DNA of 49,154 nucleotides, taken from contig JACQXX010000020.1 of assembly GCA_016208495.1 (NCBI GenBank), positions 1-49,154 on the forward strand. Reading direction: 5' to 3'. Positions 27,509 to 36,269 of this stretch are shown piece by piece. Below the pieces are notes generated by a model that worked only from the letters and a program-made list of their open reading frames with translations, made no database searches and had not been told where the DNA came from. Position 1 is the stretch's first letter. Each line of letters begins with the position of its first letter. Origin of the DNA: Acidobacteriota bacterium (GTDB taxonomy: Bacteria; Acidobacteriota; Blastocatellia; Chloracidobacteriales; Chloracidobacteriaceae). A program made the position numbers and the translations under genes.

Positions 27509-27557
27509 GGCACGACATTTCGTGGTGATACGAAATATCGTGCCGAAATATCGTGTC
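27509..27557. promoter_or_regulatory. Palindromic operator upstream of emrAB
   Basis: GGCACGACATTTCGT - 6 nt - ACGAAATATCGTGCC, with 14 of 15 positions paired. A third half-site, GAAATATCGTGTC, follows at 27545-27557. Size and symmetry suit a TetR-type dimer pair, which is the usual control of such pumps. No regulator gene of that type is adjacent. Confidence 0.6.
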
Positions 27558-27611
27558 AGTTTCATGAGGAAACAAGCTCTGGTTGTATTGAATCGTCCCT
27601 GAGATCCCCAA

Positions 27612-27636
27612 AAAGCAAAAAGGCCACAGTTGAACC
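27612..27636 (-). terminator. Intrinsic terminator of the STAS gene
   Basis: Read on the minus strand, AGGCCAC - loop - GTGGCCT is followed directly by TTTTTGC and TTTTT. This is a standard stem and T-tract about 60 nt past the STAS stop codon. Confidence 0.8.
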
Positions 27637-27692
27637 GTGGCCTGCCTGTCATAAAAAAAGAGTGTGAAAAAAGTTGTGTGAACCAGTGCCCT

Positions 27693-27986
27693 TTAAGCGC
27701 ACAACGAATCAGATAAGCTGGATTCAAGCATCTGGGAAGTAAACGGACCACATCCTTCAAGTTGAATATTTGGTTGATGATACAGCTTTGTCAGCGTCGT
27801 TGCCGCACAGGCATCGAGGAAAAGTAAATCTTCAAGATTGATAACCACGGGTTGTCCTGAGTGTGCCTGAATCCCCTGGCAAACTTGTTCCAGAAGCAGG
27901 GAATTCCGATAGTTGAGCGAACCCTCGACCCGAACCAGGACACAATCCCGCACAGGATCATGGATTTGTGAAATGCGAACAGACAT
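27693..27986 (-). CDS. STAS-domain protein with altered phosphosite
   Basis: This 97-residue protein consists of a single STAS domain, the fold of anti-anti-sigma factors such as SpoIIAA. Strand/helix order fits: VLVRVEGSLNYRNSLLLEQV, PVVINLEDLLFLDACAATTL, NIQLEGCGPFTSQMLE. In SpoIIAA the motif before the second helix is DSSG and its second serine is phosphorylated; here it is DACA, with a cysteine in that place. It may therefore not be controlled by a kinase of the usual kind. AAGGAGG lies at good distance from ATG 27986. It lies downstream of a sigma-54 activator, separated by a repeat array. Confidence 0.75.
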   Translation of the reverse strand: MSVRISQIHDPVRDCVLVRVEGSLNYRNSLLLEQVCQGIQAHSGQPVVINLEDLLFLDACAATTLTKLYHQPNIQLEGCGPFTSQMLESSLSDSLCA

Positions 27987-28029
27987 GGGGAGTTCCTCCT
28001 TTTCACAGCCACTAAGTGCAATTGGCTTG

Positions 28030-28190
28030 CCAGAGATGGGGGCTGAAGAAGTCGGGCTGAAGAAGACGGGCTGAGGGCTTGGGGCTTGGGGCTGAAGATA
28101 GCGAGGTGAAGCATTGTCTTTCTTTCATCCCTCATCCCTTCTTTTGCTCCGAGCTTGCGAGTCTTCAGCCCAAGGTCTTTCAGCCTCAGG
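28030..28190. repeat. GGGCTGAAGA-family repeat region, copy 2
   Basis: Repeated GGGCTGAAGAAG units (28039-28095) are opposed by GAGCTTGCGAGTCTTCAGCC (28151-28170) and TTTCAGCCT. CATCCCTCATCCC lies in the loop. It fills the gap between the sigma-54 activator stop and the STAS gene. Confidence 0.65.
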
Positions 28191-28191
28191 A

Positions 28192-29913
28192 TCAGGCATT
28201 CTTCCTGCCGGGCAACATCCCGAGCTTTTGCATTCGGCTGCGGAGCGTGGTCGAAGGTACGCCTAAAATTTCAGCCGCCCCGTGTTTGCCGCCAATCATA
28301 CCGTTGGTGTGCTTTAGAATTTGGGCAATGTATTCACGTTCATGGTCTTCCAGCGTTTGTAACTTCAGGGACGGAGCGGGAGATGGGCTGGTGGTATTGG
28401 TTAGGGCTGGGCGTTGTTTCACCGAAAAGGAAGGGTCAATGGTCAAAATCGGTGAATCTGAGACGAGCACTGCCCGTTCGATAATGTGTTCCAGTTCGCG
28501 AATATTTCCCGGCCAGGAGTACCGTTTTAATTGCTCGATTGATTCCTGACTGATGGCGGTAATTTTTTTCTTGAGTCGGCAGCGATATTTCTGAACAAAA
28601 AAATTGGTGAGCAGCACAATGTCGTTTTCACGTTCGCGCAAGGGCGGGATATGCAGTGGAAAGACATTGAGTCGGTAAAACAGGTCGGGCCGAAATTTCC
28701 CAGCTTCAACCAGTTGGTCAAGCGGCTGGTTGGTGGCGGCAATCACCCGGACATCAACCTGGATGGTTTGTGAACTTCCCACTCGTTCGAAGGTTCCTTC
28801 CTGGAGTACCCGCAGAAACTTCGATTGGGTTTCCGGAGGGAGTTCCCCGATTTCATCCAGAAAAATCGTGCCTTTATTGGCGAGTTCAAACCGACCAGGT
28901 TTGCGTTGGATGGCACCGGTGAAGGCGCCTTTTTCATGGCCAAACAGTTCACTTTCGACCAGCCCGGCAGGGAGCGCGGCACAATTGACGGTAATCAAGG
29001 GTCTGGAGGCACGCAGGCTGCGGGCGTGGACGGCACGGGCCAGGAGTTCTTTTCCGGTCCCGGTTTCGCCCGTGATCAAAACCGTTGAATCTGATTGGGC
29101 GACCAGTTCGGCTTCGGCCACAATCGCTCGAAATGCCTGGTTGGCCCCGATCATTTCTTCAAAATTGTAGGGCTCGTTGAGGCTTTCCTGCAGGCACATC
29201 ACCTGCTTTTCGAGGGCCTGAACTTTTTGCTTTTCGGCTGCCAGTTCTTTTGAACGTTGTTCAAGTTCAGTAACCGCTGATTTCAGGCTGGTTCGTTGTT
29301 GACGCACCCGAATCATGGCTTCCTGCATGTCTTCAACTTGATAGATCTTTGGAAACAGCGTTGCAATCGGACCATCTGGGCTTTCATCAATGGTTCCAAT
29401 AAACCGGCACTCTTTGTCACCCCGTCCGACACAGGACGTTTCCAGGAAAAACACTTCCCGTCCCATCACGGCGGATTGAAAACCGCTGGCATAGCCCATT
29501 AATGTCCAGCAAGTCGGAGTTTCACTTTTGCCAAGGTGTTTGATGTGTTGTTCGGCCTCAAACGAGTTTTTCCATCGGCCAATCACTTCAAATAACCCCT
29601 GTGCCGGGTCAAAGGTAAAGGTTTCGAGTTCGGGGCGGACAATCCCTTCCTGGGAATGAAACTGAACGCCGCTCTGGCTCCAGAGCAGTGGATCCTGATC
29701 TTGAAACATTTCCTTGGAAGTCAGGGCATCGCGATACCCGCGCATATACCCAAACCGGGAGAGCATCCGTCGGGCTTCAATCATTCCAAGCGTTTCGATC
29801 AGTTCCTTGCGGAGCAACCCAAATGCGTCGGCATCAATGAGCAGCACGCGCCGGTTATTCAAATGAATCGTTCCAGCGGTTTCATCAATTTTGAGCAGGT
29901 CGAGGAGTTTCAT
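28192..29913 (-). CDS. Sigma-54-dependent transcriptional activator with XylR_N/V4R sensor
   Basis: This 573-residue bacterial enhancer-binding protein is read from ATG 29913 ([14 protein letters not shown]); the frame is open to a TTG at 29949. The N-terminal part (about 1-175) is an XylR-type sensor with a V4R domain; three cysteines (TCWTL, ETSC, KEC) recall the metal/aromatic-binding site. A coiled-coil linker leads to the AAA+ domain with GETGTGKE (Walker A, about 282-289), GAFTGA (sigma-54 contact loop), FLDEIGELP (Walker B) and [13 protein letters not shown]-like sensor. The C-terminal Fis-type helix-turn-helix is [20 protein letters not shown]. XylR relatives sense aromatic compounds; the ligand here is unknown. 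Confidence 0.92.
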   Translation of the reverse strand: MKLLDLLKIDETAGTIHLNNRRVLLIDADAFGLLRKELIETLGMIEARRMLSRFGYMRGYRDALTSKEMFQDQDPLLWSQSGVQFHSQEGIVRPELETFTFDPAQGLFEVIGRWKNSFEAEQHIKHLGKSETPTCWTLMGYASGFQSAVMGREVFFLETSCVGRGDKECRFIGTIDESPDGPIATLFPKIYQVEDMQEAMIRVRQQRTSLKSAVTELEQRSKELAAEKQKVQALEKQVMCLQESLNEPYNFEEMIGANQAFRAIVAEAELVAQSDSTVLITGETGTGKELLARAVHARSLRASRPLITVNCAALPAGLVESELFGHEKGAFTGAIQRKPGRFELANKGTIFLDEIGELPPETQSKFLRVLQEGTFERVGSSQTIQVDVRVIAATNQPLDQLVEAGKFRPDLFYRLNVFPLHIPPLRERENDIVLLTNFFVQKYRCRLKKKITAISQESIEQLKRYSWPGNIRELEHIIERAVLVSDSPILTIDPSFSVKQRPALTNTTSPSPAPSLKLQTLEDHEREYIAQILKHTNGMIGGKHGAAEILGVPSTTLRSRMQKLGMLPGRKNA

Positions 29914-29995
29914 GGGCAAGGGAAACGACGAAAAGGACAAAAGGGACAAAAATTCGAAAACCCGGAAGCGCGGAACCCGGAACCTGGAACCCCAA

Positions 29996-30994
29996 TCAAG
30001 TATTTTCCAGCTCGCCTTCGGCCAGTTCAGTGAAGGTCAGCCGATCATGCACGAAAAAGATCAACCCTAGTATGGTCAGAGGCAAATACCAGACAATGTG
30101 GCATACAATTGAAAATGCCAGTGCCAGTTCGTTGTCTACGCCAAAAAAGCCAAGCGCCGTGATGCACAAATACTGGTAGGTGCCGACATACCCTGGGGCT
30201 GATGGGAGCATCACACCCAGGTTGACCACGCACATGGTAAAGAGAACCTCGGTCAACCCAACCTGGATATGACAGGCATGGGCCACGGCCCAGGTCATCA
30301 ACAATGCCGAAAACCAGATGCCAAACGAATCCACTCCAACCAGAGCGAGTACTTTAATTGAGCGACCACAACTGATGCCCCCGATAAACCGATCTACTTT
30401 ATCCAGCAGGTAATCAGCCCGTTTTTCACTGAGCACCAGTTTCATCGGTTTGCCAAGCAAAATCGGCATGGATTCGTGCCAAAAGACAAGTGTCATGACA
30501 AAGACGGTGGCGGCCAGCGCGATAAAAGCACTGCCAATCGCGACCTCTTTTCCAAGTGCGGGGAGCGGAACCACCATCAATGTGGCCGAAATAAACAGCA
30601 CGAGCATCACCACATCGCCCAGTCGCTCGGTCACAATTGTGCCGAGAGCAAAGCTTTTGGTAACACCGTTGCGGTGACTGAGCAGGTAGGCCCGGGCAAT
30701 TTCGCCAATTCGGGCCGGCAGGACGTTATTGGCCATGTACCCGATGGTGATAACCCGAAAACAGTCCTTATAAGAAATGTGCTGGCCAGTATCAATCAAC
30801 CGTTTCCAGCGAAGGGCACGCCAGAAAAAACCTGCCCACATCAAGACCAGGGCCAGAAGTAATTCAAAAGGTTGAGTCCGCTTGAGGAAATACCAGGTTT
30901 GGGACCAGCTAATGCCTCTCAAGGCGAGATAAGTAAAAAAGAGACTAAGGGCAATGCCGCCCCAAATTGTAATTTGCTTGGCTGTATTTCGCAT
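29996..30994 (-). CDS. Flippase-like integral membrane protein (LPG synthase TM / UPF0104 family)
   Basis: The frame is open to 31138, but the first 48 residues are polar and overlap a repeat, so I start at ATG 30994 ([13 protein letters not shown]), giving 332 residues. It has about eight membrane helices with family marks [29 protein letters not shown] and [10 protein letters not shown], then [12 protein letters not shown]. These match the membrane region of lysylphosphatidylglycerol synthases and the AglD-like group, which move lipid-linked substrates across the membrane. The synthetase domain is absent. The sigma-54 activator gene follows 82 bp downstream. Confidence 0.85.
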   Translation of the reverse strand: MRNTAKQITIWGGIALSLFFTYLALRGISWSQTWYFLKRTQPFELLLALVLMWAGFFWRALRWKRLIDTGQHISYKDCFRVITIGYMANNVLPARIGEIARAYLLSHRNGVTKSFALGTIVTERLGDVVMLVLFISATLMVVPLPALGKEVAIGSAFIALAATVFVMTLVFWHESMPILLGKPMKLVLSEKRADYLLDKVDRFIGGISCGRSIKVLALVGVDSFGIWFSALLMTWAVAHACHIQVGLTEVLFTMCVVNLGVMLPSAPGYVGTYQYLCITALGFFGVDNELALAFSIVCHIVWYLPLTILGLIFFVHDRLTFTELAEGELENT

Positions 30995-31144
30995 TCGAAT
31001 GAAGTATCTAGGGCACTGAAATTTGCGGGGACGCTGAAAATGAAATGAGCCAAAACGTGTATCACACTCAGGCGATTGAGAAAAGGTTTCAGTGCTGAAC
31101 AAGCCATTGAAGAGTTTACAAATCAAACGCCAACCCACTATAAC

Positions 31145-31226
31145 CTGAAGACTCGGGGCTGAAAAACCCAGGGCTCAGGGCGGAAGAAAACGGGTTCAAT
31201 ACCCTGAGTTCGAGGATTTCAGCCCG
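31145..31226. repeat. GGGCTGAAGA-family repeat, copy 3
   Basis: GAAGACTCGGGGCTGAAAAA, then GGCGGAAGAAAACGGGTTCA, ATACCCTGAGTTCGAGG and TTTCAGCCC align with the copy at 20355. Here it lies in a divergent promoter region, between the flippase gene and htrA, rather than at a gene end. Confidence 0.7.
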
Positions 31227-31260
31227 ATGAAAGAAAAACAACTTTTGAGGAACTGTGAAT

Positions 31261-32454
31261 ATGTACCGATTAAGCATTCGACAACTCTTGCTGATTATTG
31301 TGAGTACTGCGCTCCTGACAGGGGGGACAGTCTTTGGACTCTATTATTTCCTGGGAAAATACCTTCCCCAGGAAAAAGAAGTGAAGGGGCAAAGCGGCCA
31401 GCCGCCACGCTCTGGAACGCCGCTGATTTTGGGAAGCGATGAAAAGAACAACATTGAAATCTATGAAAAGTTTGGCCCCGGTGTGGTCAACATCACCAGC
31501 ACGGCGATTGTCGAAGACTTCTTTTGGGGACCCTATCGCCAATCCGGTGGTGGTTCAGGCTCCATCATTGATGAGAAGGGCAATATCCTGACCAACTTTC
31601 ATGTGGTCAATAATGCCCAGGAGCTGATTGTGACCCTGGCTGACAAAACAACCCACGTTGCCAAAGTCGTCGGCGCTGACCCAAACAATGATCTGGCGAT
31701 CATTAAAATTGATGTACCTAAAGAAAAACTCCACGTTGTGCCGTTTGGAACATCCCAAAACCTCAAAGTTGGCCAAAAGGTGCTGGCGATTGGAAATCCG
31801 TTTGGTTTTGAGCGAACACTCACCATTGGCGTGATCAGCGGTTTAGGGAGGCCGCTTCGAACCGAAAGTGGACGCACCATTGATAATGTCATTCAGACAG
31901 ATGCTTCGATCAATCCAGGGAATTCCGGCGGGCCGCTGTTAAATTCCGCCGGGGAAATCATCGGCATCAACACCGCCATTTACAGCCCGAGCAAGGGAAG
32001 TATTGGGATTGGGTTTGCCGTGCCCGTGGACGTTGCCCGTCAAGTCATTCCTGATTTGCTGGCCTTTGGCCGAGTCCGGCGTCCCTGGCTCGGAGTTGAA
32101 ACCTTTGCCATTACGCCACGCCTGGTTCGTCGCTATAGCCTGCCGGTCAACGAAGGTCTGATTATTACCAAAGTGTTTCCGGCGGGTCCTTCGGATCGCG
32201 TGGGAATCCGAGGCAGCAATCAGGTTCAACGGCGTCCGGATGGGAGTGAAGCTGTGCTGGGAGATATTCTGGTGAAAGTCGGAGACCAGGATGTCAAAAC
32301 TGAGGAAGATCTCTATCGGGCGCTCAAGGATCGAAAAATTGGCGAGACGGTTCAGGTGGTTATCTATCGCGGAGGCCAGCCAACTCGATTGACTGTCAAA
32401 CTGGATGAATTGCCAGCCCGATACGAGTCATTCCGACCTGACCCGGAAGAGTAA
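31261..32454 (+). CDS. HtrA/DegP-family serine protease
   Basis: This 397-residue membrane-anchored protease degrades damaged exported proteins. It has one N-terminal helix (about 5-31), a trypsin-like domain with the full triad, His114 in TNFHVV, Asp144 in NNDLAIIKID and Ser222 in NPGNSGGPLLN, and one C-terminal PDZ domain (RRYSLPVNEGLIITKVFPAG, GDILVKVGDQDVKTEEDLYRAL). The frame also opens at GTG 31255. GAGG at 31247-31250 is 4 nt from that GTG and 10 nt from ATG 31261, so the start is not certain. It is convergent with the ClpX-like gene. Confidence 0.93.
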   Translation: MYRLSIRQLLLIIVSTALLTGGTVFGLYYFLGKYLPQEKEVKGQSGQPPRSGTPLILGSDEKNNIEIYEKFGPGVVNITSTAIVEDFFWGPYRQSGGGSGSIIDEKGNILTNFHVVNNAQELIVTLADKTTHVAKVVGADPNNDLAIIKIDVPKEKLHVVPFGTSQNLKVGQKVLAIGNPFGFERTLTIGVISGLGRPLRTESGRTIDNVIQTDASINPGNSGGPLLNSAGEIIGINTAIYSPSKGSIGIGFAVPVDVARQVIPDLLAFGRVRRPWLGVETFAITPRLVRRYSLPVNEGLIITKVFPAGPSDRVGIRGSNQVQRRPDGSEAVLGDILVKVGDQDVKTEEDLYRALKDRKIGETVQVVIYRGGQPTRLTVKLDELPARYESFRPDPEE

Positions 32455-32463
32455 TGCCATTTA

Positions 32464-32596
32464 GGGTTCAGGGTTCAGGGTTCGGGGTTCGGGGTTCGGG
32501 GTTTTTCGACCTTTCTTCCTTTCTGTCCTTAACAACGGGCACAAAAGGATGAAAAAAACAAAAACGCTTTCAAACCCCGAACCCCGAACCCCGAAC
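32464..32596. repeat. GGGTTCG heptad hairpin at a convergent junction
   Basis: Five heptads (two GGGTTCA, three GGGTTCG; 32464-32498) face three CCCCGAA heptads (32575-32595). The segments 32480-32501 and 32575-32596 are perfect 22-nt reverse complements with a 73-nt loop. The right arm touches the stop codon of the ClpX-like gene and the left arm begins 10 nt after the htrA stop. Confidence 0.9.
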
Positions 32597-33747
32597 TATG
32601 GTTTAGCCACCCGCTTGATGTCACTGGTGATGGCGCCGCCGCCCGCTGAAATGATGATCTCAGCTTCAGTGATTTGCCCAAAGGTGTTAAAGGCCACCTG
32701 TTCAACCGCCGCAACCAGTTCGGTATGGAGTCCCCGGGCGCCCGTTCCGCGCTTGAGACTTCGGTGAATCAAGTGGGAAAAGGCTTCTTCGGTAAAAGTG
32801 AGTTGCAGCCCTTCGGCCTGAAATTCATTGATAAACTGCGGAAGAAGGTTCTCGATGAGAATCTGACGCAGGGTTTCAGGGGGGAGCGGCGGAAAATTCA
32901 CAACCCTGGAAAATCGTCCAATCAATTCAGGTAAAAAACCATACTTTTGAAATGATCCAACTTCATCAAGGGTCAGTTCAGTGCCCAGGGTTTCACCTGG
33001 TTGAAATCCGATGGCTGCCCGGTTGGTTTTCAGCAGGTCTTCAAACCCGGAAAACGCGCCGCAAGCAATAAAAGGAATATTGCGGGTCGAAAGTTCGGTT
33101 CGCTGACCATAGGCTGAAAAGCCGTAGTCCATCGGCACCATGACTTCAGTGCCTTCAAGCATGGCGAGTAATTCACGCTGGACACCATAGCCTGAAACAT
33201 CTTTGGTCGTGCCCTGACCGGCAAAGCGGGCATTGCTGCCGGAGGCCGACAGTTTGTCGAATTCATCCAGACAAATCACCCCACATGACGCCAGTTCCGG
33301 GTCGTCGCCCGAAGCGCTGATCAGCCGGGTGAGAATTGTGCGCACATCATCGCCGACATATCCGCTTTCGGTAAAACTGGTGATATCCACGATCACGGTT
33401 GGAAGTCGGAAAATATGTTGAAACAGCAATTCAACCAGAAATGTCTTGCCGCATCCGGTGGGCCCAATCATCAAAATGTTTTGCTTCGGTGGGAGTTTGC
33501 GCAGGGGTTCACCGTCTACGTGCAGGCGCTTGAGTCGCTTCACGTGACGATAGGCCATCAGGGAAACCGCACGGCGTTGGGCAGCCTGGCCGTGATAACC
33601 CAGTTGTTCCAGTTTGGTGAAAATTTCCTGCGGCGAAGGCAAGGGCAGGTTGCGCAAAAATGAACGCAGTAATTGTGAACCGCGGAACGCTTCATCGTCA
33701 GTTCTGGAGAGCAACGGGTCGTTGTATTCAGGAGGCTTGATTTTCAT
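32596..33747 (-). CDS. ClpX-like AAA+ unfoldase lacking the zinc-binding domain
   Basis: This 383-residue protein aligns with the AAA+ part of ClpX. Seen in order: Walker A GPTGCGKT (95-102), pore loop GYVG (129-132), Walker B ICLDEFDK (158-165), an IGF tripeptide (246-248) in the place of the ClpP-docking loop, FLPELIGRF, and sensor 2 GTGARGL. The N-terminal C4 zinc domain of true ClpX, which binds adaptors, is missing and replaced by about 45 unrelated residues. I infer a second, ClpP-associated unfoldase with other substrates. A canonical clpX elsewhere in the genome is expected but cannot be seen here. Confidence 0.87.
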   Translation of the reverse strand: MKIKPPEYNDPLLSRTDDEAFRGSQLLRSFLRNLPLPSPQEIFTKLEQLGYHGQAAQRRAVSLMAYRHVKRLKRLHVDGEPLRKLPPKQNILMIGPTGCGKTFLVELLFQHIFRLPTVIVDITSFTESGYVGDDVRTILTRLISASGDDPELASCGVICLDEFDKLSASGSNARFAGQGTTKDVSGYGVQRELLAMLEGTEVMVPMDYGFSAYGQRTELSTRNIPFIACGAFSGFEDLLKTNRAAIGFQPGETLGTELTLDEVGSFQKYGFLPELIGRFSRVVNFPPLPPETLRQILIENLLPQFINEFQAEGLQLTFTEEAFSHLIHRSLKRGTGARGLHTELVAAVEQVAFNTFGQITEAEIIISAGGGAITSDIKRVAKP

Positions 33748-34175
33748 AAATTTGGCCGGATTCGGAAATCACTGAAAACTCAACCAGCAAAACAGAGCAG
33801 TCATTCCAATATTTGGACTTTGGCAAGGTGAAGGCGATGGGAGCGCCGACCCTGGTTTCATACCGCTAACCTGATGAAAAATCAACTGGTTCACAAAATT
33901 GATTTCAGAGTGCCAGTTTGTCTAGGGTAGTCGAAAACTGCCCAATCTCAAACCTGAATTCGAAAGTTTTACGGCTTCTGGAACTTCCTGTCCTGGGTGG
34001 TGTCTAAGCGGGGAGTTGAAAAAAGTTCAATCCACAACCAGTTGCTCATCATCTGTAATATCCGTCATATCAAGTACTTGACTCTTTGAAAGGGAAGCTC
34101 TGATCGTTCGTTGGCCAAAAACTGTGGTAAGATGCCGCCATCCAGTCATCTTCTTCAATCAGCGAGCCTTACTCC
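33748..34175. other. 428-bp divergent intergenic region
   Basis: It lies between the ClpX-like gene (minus) and the PH-domain gene (plus). TAAGAT near 34128 could be a -10 box, but no partner -35 is well spaced. I see no repeat and no gene. Confidence 0.4.
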
Positions 34176-34757
34176 ATGCATTGTCCTCAATGTCATCAGG
34201 TCATTCCTGACGGTAGTCGGTTTTGTAATTTGTGTGGTGCTGTTCTGGGTACCCCGCCCCAACCTGGCCATCTGGCACCGGCGGCGGGGCAACTGCCCGC
34301 AGAAGTGGTTCATGCGGTGATGCACCCCAGTTTTATTTTTGTCGGTGTGCGGTATGCGCTGGCGGCGGTGTTGTCCATTGTGATTGTGGTTTTGGGCGCC
34401 ATGATTGCCGGGAAAGCCTGGGATTGGTTGAGTAATGTGATTCCCTGGGTGGTTGGGTTCGTGGTTGTGGTGTTGTTTCTTAACCCAATTTACAACCACA
34501 TTTTACGGCAAATCGAAACCTATACCTTAACGTCTGAGAAAGTCGAAATTCAAACCGGACTGCTGATAAAACGGACGCAAAATATTCCGCTCCAAAAGAT
34601 TCAGGACGTTTCAACTCAAATCACATTGTTAAACCGGATGTTGGGCATTGGCGATGTGGTCATTGATAGTGCATCTTCGTCGGGAAAAATCATTCTCCGC
34701 CACGTGACCAACCCACAGGCCGTGGCGAGTGAGATTTTGGCCCGGGTGCGGAAATAA
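34176..34757 (+). CDS. Zinc-ribbon and bacterial PH-domain membrane protein
   Basis: This 193-residue protein starts with a zinc ribbon (CPQC near 3-6, CNLC near 17-20). Two membrane helices follow (YALAAVLSIVIVVLGAMIAG and IPWVVGFVVVVLFLNPIY), then a bPH2/YdbT-type domain: TYTLTSEKVEIQTGLLIKRT, IPLQKIQDVSTQ, GIGDVVIDSASSSGKIILRH and a closing helix NPQAVASEILARVRK. Bacterial PH proteins of this type sit at the membrane and are poorly understood. No Shine-Dalgarno sequence is obvious. The TAA stop is at the very edge of a small inverted-repeat element. Confidence 0.75.
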   Translation: MHCPQCHQVIPDGSRFCNLCGAVLGTPPQPGHLAPAAGQLPAEVVHAVMHPSFIFVGVRYALAAVLSIVIVVLGAMIAGKAWDWLSNVIPWVVGFVVVVLFLNPIYNHILRQIETYTLTSEKVEIQTGLLIKRTQNIPLQKIQDVSTQITLLNRMLGIGDVVIDSASSSGKIILRHVTNPQAVASEILARVRK

Positions 34758-34927
34758 TACCAGTCAGTCGTCAGTCGTTCGCATTGATTCATTTCGTGTA
34801 TTTCGTGGTTAAAATATCTGGGAATTTTCTCCGAAGTATTTATACCAATTGGTGCAATGAAATCCTCATATTGGCAAATAGTTAAATAATTCAACCAAAT
34901 AGACTTAACGAACTACGGACTGGTATA
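34757..34927. repeat. Small element with ATACCAGTC terminal inverted repeats
   Basis: ATACCAGTCAGT (34757-34768) and ACGGACTGGTAT (34916-34927) pair at 11 of 12 positions and bound a 171-bp non-coding segment rich in A and T. The left end overlaps the last base of the stop codon of the PH-domain gene. Confidence 0.5.
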
Positions 34928-34972
34928 AGAAATTCAAGCAATACGTTGCAGAACAATGGTGGAGGGAATTCA

Positions 34973-36265
34973 ATGGTGACACGGGCGATTTCAAAAACCG
35001 GGCTGGTCGTTCTGGGAATAGTGGCTCTGGGGTGGTTGACCCAACCGGGGTGGGCACAGAATTCAAAGCCGAATGCGATTCCACTGGCCATCATGCCAAA
35101 AAAAGAACCGCCAAAAGCGGTTCCGGCGACGGGAACTGAGTTTCCGATTCAGGAGTTTCTGAATTCCCGACTTGGAAAAGCGACTGAGGTCCTGACCGTC
35201 GGTGGGGACGCCATTCAGGAATTTTCACCTGACTTCGCCCCATTGTTGACCGAATCAAGCGTCCAGCAAGGGTATCAGGGAAAAGTCGGAAACTTCATGG
35301 TCCAGGTGTTTCAGTTTCCTCATCCTGAGTATTCGTTTGCGGTGTTTTCCACGCTCCGTCCCGCCAAAGACAAAGCCCTGGTGAATAAAGCAGCCGTGTG
35401 GGTGGTTGGGCAGATGGCCGGTGCCTGGGTCGAATCGGAATTTGTGATGGTTCGTGCCCTGACCGGAGAAGTCCCCCCAGTTCAATTAGAGCAACTGGCC
35501 ACCGAAATCACCACGAAACTCCAATCCTGGCATGCCAAACAACCAGGATATGATCCAAAGGCGGCCAAAACACCATTTGTGGTCCGCCACCTGCCGACAG
35601 CTCACCTTGATCCAGAAACGCTGCATTTTGCGGTGGGGAAGATTGGTATTTCCGCCAATGCACCGGAGCCAGGGTTTGAGGAGTTTCCGGTCAAAGATGG
35701 CATGGGCTTTACCTGGGCCAGTTATGGGCCGGAAAGTCCTTTTCAACGGCTGGTGATTGCTGACTACCCAACACCCCAGGATGCCACCTCCGCGCTCTAC
35801 AAAATTGCCATCCACGCCAACCGGCTGCCCACTGAAGAGCGAACCCGGCGCATAGTCCAACGCCGAGGGAATTTTATTGTTGAAGCGTATGGTGTCACGG
35901 ATTGGATGAAAACGCAGGCCGTGATCTCAGCGATTGAATATGATTATGAGGTGCAATGGCTGACCGGCGGGCTTAATGAACCCCCGCCGCCGCCTGAACC
36001 ACCCGGTCTCGACCCTGTCGTCGAAGCTCATAAGACCGCCACCATGTTGATCAGCATCTTTCGGCTGATAGGTTTGGGAGCATCCATTTCGGTCATGGTC
36101 GGGCTGGCGGCTGGTTTGGGGTTTTTCTACTGGCGTCGCAAATCAACCATGTCAGATTCTATCTTTAGTGACGCTGGCGGGATGTTGCGGTTAAATATTC
36201 ACGATTCATTTTCCATTCCGGCTTCGGTTGAATCTGGGATGAAACAATTGGAACCTGGAGAGTAG
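34973..36265 (+). CDS. Exported membrane-anchored protein of unknown function
   Basis: This 430-residue protein starts at ATG 34973, with GGAGGG well placed; the frame opens earlier at 34946 without support. It has a signal peptide (MVTRAISKTGLVVLGIVALG, ending near GWAQ) and two related halves, each with a beta-rich segment ending in a helix (GYQGKVGNFMVQVFQFPHPE and later PFQRLVIADYPTPQDATS). A Pro-rich linker PPPPPEPPG precedes one membrane helix near residues 366-388 and a short cytosolic tail. It recalls the acidobacterial DUF6599-type proteins, but I cannot confirm this. It is followed after 4 bp by a flavoprotein gene, so the two are likely co-transcribed. Confidence 0.6.
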   Translation: MVTRAISKTGLVVLGIVALGWLTQPGWAQNSKPNAIPLAIMPKKEPPKAVPATGTEFPIQEFLNSRLGKATEVLTVGGDAIQEFSPDFAPLLTESSVQQGYQGKVGNFMVQVFQFPHPEYSFAVFSTLRPAKDKALVNKAAVWVVGQMAGAWVESEFVMVRALTGEVPPVQLEQLATEITTKLQSWHAKQPGYDPKAAKTPFVVRHLPTAHLDPETLHFAVGKIGISANAPEPGFEEFPVKDGMGFTWASYGPESPFQRLVIADYPTPQDATSALYKIAIHANRLPTEERTRRIVQRRGNFIVEAYGVTDWMKTQAVISAIEYDYEVQWLTGGLNEPPPPPEPPGLDPVVEAHKTATMLISIFRLIGLGASISVMVGLAAGLGFFYWRRKSTMSDSIFSDAGGMLRLNIHDSFSIPASVESGMKQLEPGE

Positions 36266-36269
36266 TGTT

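Larger units (their letters stand above)
27264..27692. other. 429-bp region upstream of emrA
   Basis: This holds a long palindrome (27509-27544), a following half-site and, at 27613-27634, the terminator of the STAS gene. The emrA promoter should lie between the palindrome and 27264 on the minus strand; I cannot name the boxes. Confidence 0.5.

Noticed and set aside
27182-27760. 192-residue minus-strand frame over the emrA start and upstream region
   Set aside because: It overlaps the operator, the STAS terminator and both neighbouring genes; the composition is not protein-like.
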